Shown here: positions 60,526 to 64,000 of the stretch, in pieces
Numbering within the stretch: position 1 is the first letter of the stretch
How the letters are laid out: every line of letters starts with the position of its first letter
Source of the DNA: JAWKUK01 sp964402175
Lineage (GTDB): Bacteria; Planctomycetota; UBA1135; GCA-002686595
Assembly (NCBI GenBank): GCA_964402175.1
Contig: CAYOBN010000007.1
Location: 37,365-101,364 of the forward strand
Direction: 5' to 3'
Length of the DNA stretch: 64,000 bases
Translations under genes and position numbers: made by a program
The notes under the pieces: model-generated
Database searches by the model: none
Told to the model about the DNA's origin: nothing
The model's input: the letters and a program-made list of their open reading frames with translations, nothing else

Positions 60526-62226
60526 ATGCAAGTGTTCCTCGACGCCATCCGGGCCGCCCTGGCGGCCGCCTCGGGCCTACCCGCCGAGGAGATCAAGCTG
60601 GAGCGGCCCCGCGACCCGAAGCTCGGGGACGCGGCGTTCCCGTGTTTCCCGCTGGCGAAGGCGCTGAAGGCGGCGCCCCCGGCGATCGCGGCGCGGCTGG
60701 CGGCAGAGGTCGGCGCGCGCCTCACCGGGGTCACCGCCACGGCGACGGGGCCGTACTTGAACTTCGTGATCGATCGCGCGCTCCTCGCGCAGACGGTCAT
60801 CGAGGGGATCCTGCAAGCTGGCCCGCGTTACGGCTGCTCGGAAGAGGGCCGCGGGCGCACGGTTGTCATCGACTTCTCGTCGCCGAACATCGCGAAGCCG
60901 ATGTCGGTCGGCCACCTGCGCTCGACGGTGATCGGCGCGGCGATCCAGCGCCTCTTCGACGCGCTGGGCTACCGCACCGTCGGCATCAACCACATCGGCG
61001 ACTGGGGCAGCCAGTTCGGCAAGCTCGTCGCCGCCGTGGACCGCTGGGGCGACACGGTCGACCTGGAGGGCGAGCCGATCAAGGCGCTCCTCGCGCTCTA
61101 CGTGCGCTTCCACGAGGAGGTCGAAGGCGATCCCACCCTCGAAGAGGCGGGCCGCGAGGCGTTCCGGCAGCTCGAATCGGGCGAAGAGAACCGGGTCCGA
61201 GCGACGTGGCGGCGCCTGACGGAGCTGTCGCTGGCCGAGTTCCAGAAGATCTACACGCGCCTCGGCGTCACGTTCGACCTGATCCGCGGGGAGGCGTTCT
61301 ACGAGACCCACCTCGACGCAGCCATCCAGCGGATCGTCGCGGCGGGCGTGACCGTCGAGAGCGAGGGCGCGCTCGTCGTGCCCCTCGAGAGCTTCGGCGA
61401 GCACGTCCCGCCGTGCCTCCTGCGTAAGACCGACGGCACGACGCTGTACGCCACGCGCGACTTGGCGGCGGTGTTCCACCGCTACGAGGAGTTCGCGTTC
61501 GAGCGCTGCCTCTACGTCGTCGGCGCGGACCAGCGGCTGCACTTCCAACAGCTCAAGTGGGTCCTGCAGCGCATGCAGCTCCCGTGGGAGCCGCGGGTCG
61601 AGCACGTCGACTTCGGGATGCTGCGCCTGCCCGAGGGCAAGATGAGCACGCGCAAGGGCCGCGTGGTCTTCCTCGAGGACGTCCTCGACCGCGCCCGGGA
61701 CGAAGCGGCCGCGGTGATCGCGCAGAAGAACCCCGCCCTCGCGGGGGCCGCCGAGGTCGCCGAAGCGGTCGGCGTCGGCGCGGTCGTGTTCAACGACCTG
61801 AAGCGCGAGCGGGTGAAGGACGTCGAGTTCGTCTGGGAGGAGGTCCTCTCGTTCGAAGGGGATACCGGCCCGTACGTGCAGTACACCCACGCGCGCCTCG
61901 CGTCGATCGGCCGCAAGGCCGCGGACGCGGGCGAAGGGGCGGCGGTGGCGGACTGGGGCGCGCTCGAGTCGGCCGCGCCGCTCTTGGTGAGCCTCGGGCG
62001 CTACCAGGAGGTCCTGCGCGGGGCCGCCGAGCGCGCCGAGCCGAGCGAGCTCACGGGGTACCTGCTGGGCCTCGCCCGCGAGGTGAACTCGTGGGTCGCC
62101 AAGGAGCGGGTCCTCGGCCAGGCGCCGGGGATCACCGCCGCGCGCCTGCACCTCGTCGGCGCCGCGCGCCAAGTGCTGGCGAACGGGTTGGCGATCCTCG
62201 GGGTCGCCGCGCCGAGCGAGATGTGA
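60526..62226 (+). CDS. argS: Arginyl-tRNA synthetase
   Basis: A 566-residue class I aminoacyl-tRNA synthetase charging tRNA-Arg. N-terminal additional domain, then the ATP site: SPNIAKPMSVGHLRST (HIGH-like SVGH at 127-130), NHIGDWGSQFGKL, and TLYATRDLAAVFHRYEEF. The second signature is KMSTRKG at 372-378, the form usual in ArgS. FEGDTGPYVQYTHARLASIG and a C-terminal anticodon-binding helix bundle (LARLREVNSWV-like, here LAREVNSWVAKERVL) follow. ATG 60526 gives the normal N-terminus; the open frame before it has no ArgS resemblance. Divergent from the aldolase, with hairpins downstream before apt. Confidence 0.95.
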   Translation: MQVFLDAIRAALAAASGLPAEEIKLERPRDPKLGDAAFPCFPLAKALKAAPPAIAARLAAEVGARLTGVTATATGPYLNFVIDRALLAQTVIEGILQAGPRYGCSEEGRGRTVVIDFSSPNIAKPMSVGHLRSTVIGAAIQRLFDALGYRTVGINHIGDWGSQFGKLVAAVDRWGDTVDLEGEPIKALLALYVRFHEEVEGDPTLEEAGREAFRQLESGEENRVRATWRRLTELSLAEFQKIYTRLGVTFDLIRGEAFYETHLDAAIQRIVAAGVTVESEGALVVPLESFGEHVPPCLLRKTDGTTLYATRDLAAVFHRYEEFAFERCLYVVGADQRLHFQQLKWVLQRMQLPWEPRVEHVDFGMLRLPEGKMSTRKGRVVFLEDVLDRARDEAAAVIAQKNPALAGAAEVAEAVGVGAVVFNDLKRERVKDVEFVWEEVLSFEGDTGPYVQYTHARLASIGRKAADAGEGAAVADWGALESAAPLLVSLGRYQEVLRGAAERAEPSELTGYLLGLAREVNSWVAKERVLGQAPGITAARLHLVGAARQVLANGLAILGVAAPSEM

Positions 62227-62302
62227 GCTCGGTTGCCCCAGAAGGCGCCCAAAACGTCGCAAAACACGACGGTCAAGGGCTTCCGCTGCCCCGGAAGTGT
62301 TC

Positions 62303-62319
62303 CCGGAAAACGTTTCCGG
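62303..62319 (+). promoter_or_regulatory. Hairpin 1 between argS and apt
   Basis: Perfect arms CCGGAAA and TTTCCGG with loop ACG. Part of a pair with 62348-62370; could end argS transcripts or control apt. Confidence 0.45.
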
Positions 62320-62347
62320 CAGAGCCCGTTCAAGACCCCCGCGCCCG

Positions 62348-62370
62348 CCGCCGAAGACGATCTTCGGCGG
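62348..62370 (+). promoter_or_regulatory. Hairpin 2 between argS and apt
   Basis: Perfect 10-base arms CCGCCGAAGA and TCTTCGGCGG with loop CGA, 73 bases before the apt start. Confidence 0.5.
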
Positions 62371-62442
62371 AGTGTCCCGACACACCGCTGCCGCGCCCCG
62401 GGGAGCACCTTCCCCGGTCCGCGGGCCGAGGGAGGAGACCCC

Positions 62443-62952
62443 GTGATCGAGCGTTACATCCGCGACGTGCCCGACTTCCCCAAGCCGGGCATCCTCTTCA
62501 AGGACATCACGCCGCTCTTGCAGAGCGCGGCGGGCCTGAAGGCCACGATCGACGGGCTGGCGAAGTGCGTGGATCCGGCGACCTACGACGTCGTCGCAGG
62601 GGTGGAGTCGCGCGGCTTCATCTTCGGAACGGCCCTCGCCCTGGCGCAGGGGAAGGGCTTTGTACCGATCCGCAAGCCGGGCAAGCTGCCGTGGCGCACG
62701 GCCGCAGAGTCCTACGAGCTCGAGTACGGCACGGACACGATCGAGGTGCACGTCGACGCGTGCGAGCTCGGTCGGCGCGTGCTGCTCGTGGACGACCTCC
62801 TCGCGACGGGCGGCACGATGGCCGCAGCGACCAAGCTCATCCGCCGCATCGGCGGTGAGGCCGTGGCAGCGGCGTTCGTGATCGAACTCCGCTTCCTGGA
62901 CGGCCGTCGGCGCCTCGACCTGCCGACACACTCCCTCATCCAGATCGACTGA
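62443..62952 (+). CDS. apt: Adenine phosphoribosyltransferase
   Basis: A 169-residue purine-salvage enzyme converting adenine and PRPP to AMP. Diagnostic sequence: IRDVPDFPKPGILFKDITPL, VVAGVESRGFIFGTALALAQ, GFVPIRKPGKLPW, YGTDTIEVHVDA and the PRPP loop VLLVDDLLATGGTMAAA (113-129). GTG 62443 is chosen because GGAGGAG at 62431-62437 is a strong ribosome-binding site and the protein then has the normal APRT start. Upstream open frame lacks APRT similarity and contains the two hairpins. It is followed after 40 bases by the FliA/WhiG-type sigma gene. Confidence 0.95.
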   Translation: MIERYIRDVPDFPKPGILFKDITPLLQSAAGLKATIDGLAKCVDPATYDVVAGVESRGFIFGTALALAQGKGFVPIRKPGKLPWRTAAESYELEYGTDTIEVHVDACELGRRVLLVDDLLATGGTMAAATKLIRRIGGEAVAAAFVIELRFLDGRRRLDLPTHSLIQID

Positions 62953-62992
62953 GCCCGAACCGAGCACGCCCCGTGCGCGGGGCTCACCGACC

Positions 62993-63901
62993 ATGGCGAC
63001 CAAGAAGAGCTCCACCCAGGCCGCGACCGCCGCGGCTGCCCAGCCCGAGCCCGCGGTGAAGACGACGCGTAAAGCGAATCCAAAGCGCGAGCGACCGACA
63101 CCGGAGGTCGCCATCGAAGAGCTGCCGACCGAGGACATCTGGGCCCATTACCGGGCCGCGCGCAAAGCGAAGAACTCCGAGCGGGTCGAGCACATCCGCA
63201 ACGTGCTGATGGAGCGGCATTACCCGCTCGTGCGCTACATCGCGGAGCGCCTCTTGCAGACCCTGCCGAAGTCGATCGAGCTCGACGACCTCGTGAGCGC
63301 CGGCCTCTTCGGGCTGATGGACGCGATCCGCGGCTTCGAACCCGAGCGCGGCATCAAGTTCAAGACGTACTGCACGACCCGCATCCGCGGTTCGATCCTG
63401 GACCAACTGCGCAGCCAGGACTGGGTCCCGCGCCTCGTGCGCCTCAAGGCGTCGAAGATCGAGCGCGCGCTCCAGCGACTCACCGGTCAATACGGCCGCG
63501 AACCCACCCACGCAGAGCTCGCGGCGGAGCTGGAGCTCGAACACGGCGAGCTCAGCCTCGAGATCGCGAGCGCCAGCGCGAAGTCGATGTACTCGCTGTC
63601 CGACAAGTGGGAGGACCGCGACGAAGACGGCTCGATGGAGAAGGTCGACGTGCTCGAGGACCGGAAGAGCGTCGACCCGATGAGCGAGCTCAACCGCGAG
63701 GACATGATGTCGTTCATCTGCCGCTCGCTGACCGGCAAGGAGCGCTTCATCATCGAGCAGTACTACCAGGTCGGGCACACGATGCGCGAGATCGGTGAGA
63801 TGCTGCAGCTCACGGAGAGCCGCGTCTGCCAGATCCACACGAACGTGATGGTGCGGTTGAAGGGCCTCTTCAACGCGAAGCAGAACACGATGTTGATGTG
63901 A
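62993..63901 (+). CDS. FliA/WhiG-family sigma factor
   Basis: A 302-residue alternative sigma-70 factor. A basic Ala-rich tail (~residues 1-45) is followed by region 1.2/2 (IRNVLMERHYPLVRYIAERL; LDDLVSAGLFGLMDAIRGFE; IKFKTYCTTRIRGSILDQLR then SQDWVPRLVR). Region 3 has YGREPTHAELAAELELE and region 4 LTGKERFIIEQYYQVGHTMR with EIGEMLQLTESRVCQIHTNV. The IRGSILDQLRSQDWVPR stretch is the hallmark of FliA/WhiG factors, which in many bacteria drive flagellar or developmental genes. No flagellar genes are here, so the target is open. 100 bases of unassigned sequence follow to the window end. Confidence 0.92.
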   Translation: MATKKSSTQAATAAAAQPEPAVKTTRKANPKRERPTPEVAIEELPTEDIWAHYRAARKAKNSERVEHIRNVLMERHYPLVRYIAERLLQTLPKSIELDDLVSAGLFGLMDAIRGFEPERGIKFKTYCTTRIRGSILDQLRSQDWVPRLVRLKASKIERALQRLTGQYGREPTHAELAAELELEHGELSLEIASASAKSMYSLSDKWEDRDEDGSMEKVDVLEDRKSVDPMSELNREDMMSFICRSLTGKERFIIEQYYQVGHTMREIGEMLQLTESRVCQIHTNVMVRLKGLFNAKQNTMLM

Positions 63902-64000
63902 CCGCGCTCCAAATCCCACCCACGACGCCGGCTCGCGTCGAACGGTACCAGGTACGAGTTGGCGGTGGAGGCCACGCATGCGCGCGCGAAGCGCGCGCTT

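Noticed and set aside
1..64000. tRNA, rRNA or known riboswitch
   Set aside because: I looked through the intergenic stretches on both strands for TPsiC-like GGTTCGAATCC and other marks and saw none; a covariance search could still find something.

Overview
The window is GC-rich DNA (roughly 70% by eye) with about 47 protein genes, no rRNA, tRNA or CRISPR that I could find, and two runs of N (100 bases at 20304, 10 bases at 26024), so it is a draft or metagenome assembly. Gene content points to a planctomycete, probably a high-GC marine-type lineage. The signs are an ECF sigma factor gene overlapping a Ser/Thr kinase gene (here broken), a Cys-type sulfatase, a BlaI/M56-peptidase operon, and many large secreted proteins that share C-terminal modules. 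The phylum is an inference from these families, not a measured placement.

Layout. 1-5.0 kb: chemoreceptor fragment, SGNH-like exported protein, and an overlapping histidine kinase/response regulator pair. 5.0-12.8 kb: a helical-repeat protein, a secreted subtilisin-like protease, and an orphan HWE-type kinase with an extracytoplasmic propeller. 12.9-16.2 kb: a BlaI repressor, M56 peptidase and secreted coiled-coil operon behind a palindromic operator. 16.3-20.2 kb: DUF2200 and EamA transporter genes on the minus strand, facing away from a transketolase-like gene. 20.4-25.8 kb: a secreted protein cut by the gap, small membrane and ACT-domain proteins, a glycosyltransferase and mutY. 26.2-38.4 kb: the most unusual block. 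It holds two copies of a cassette of a small secreted protein translationally coupled to a metzincin-type protease, PhoD, a membrane protein with a decayed spermidine-synthase-like domain, a sugar-dehydrogenase-like/kelch operon, and two copies of a 174-base hairpin repeat. 39.2-46.9 kb: a GT-C/TPR protein, an oxidoreductase, and a large secreted glycine-rich protein split by an in-frame TAG. 46.9-57.9 kb: a PyrK-like reductase, a heme protein, DUF2237/sulfatase/histone-H1-like genes, a phytase-like protein, DUF2959, an ABC-F ATPase and an acidic exoprotein. 58.1-64 kb: ECF sigma factor with a kinase pseudogene, class I aldolase, argS, apt and a FliA/WhiG-type sigma factor.

Two themes link the genes. 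First, much of the region is an exported-protein collection. At least four proteins share one Cys-containing ~130-residue module and two others share a second module. Second, many first-in-operon genes have a TANNNT hexamer 4-12 bases before the start codon, whereas genes inside operons start in GTGA or ATGA overlaps. That suggests widespread leaderless or very short-leader transcripts, and I used it to choose several start codons. Clear Shine-Dalgarno sequences occur at only a few genes (35678, 44244, 62443). Convergent genes are separated by strong GC hairpins without T tracts.
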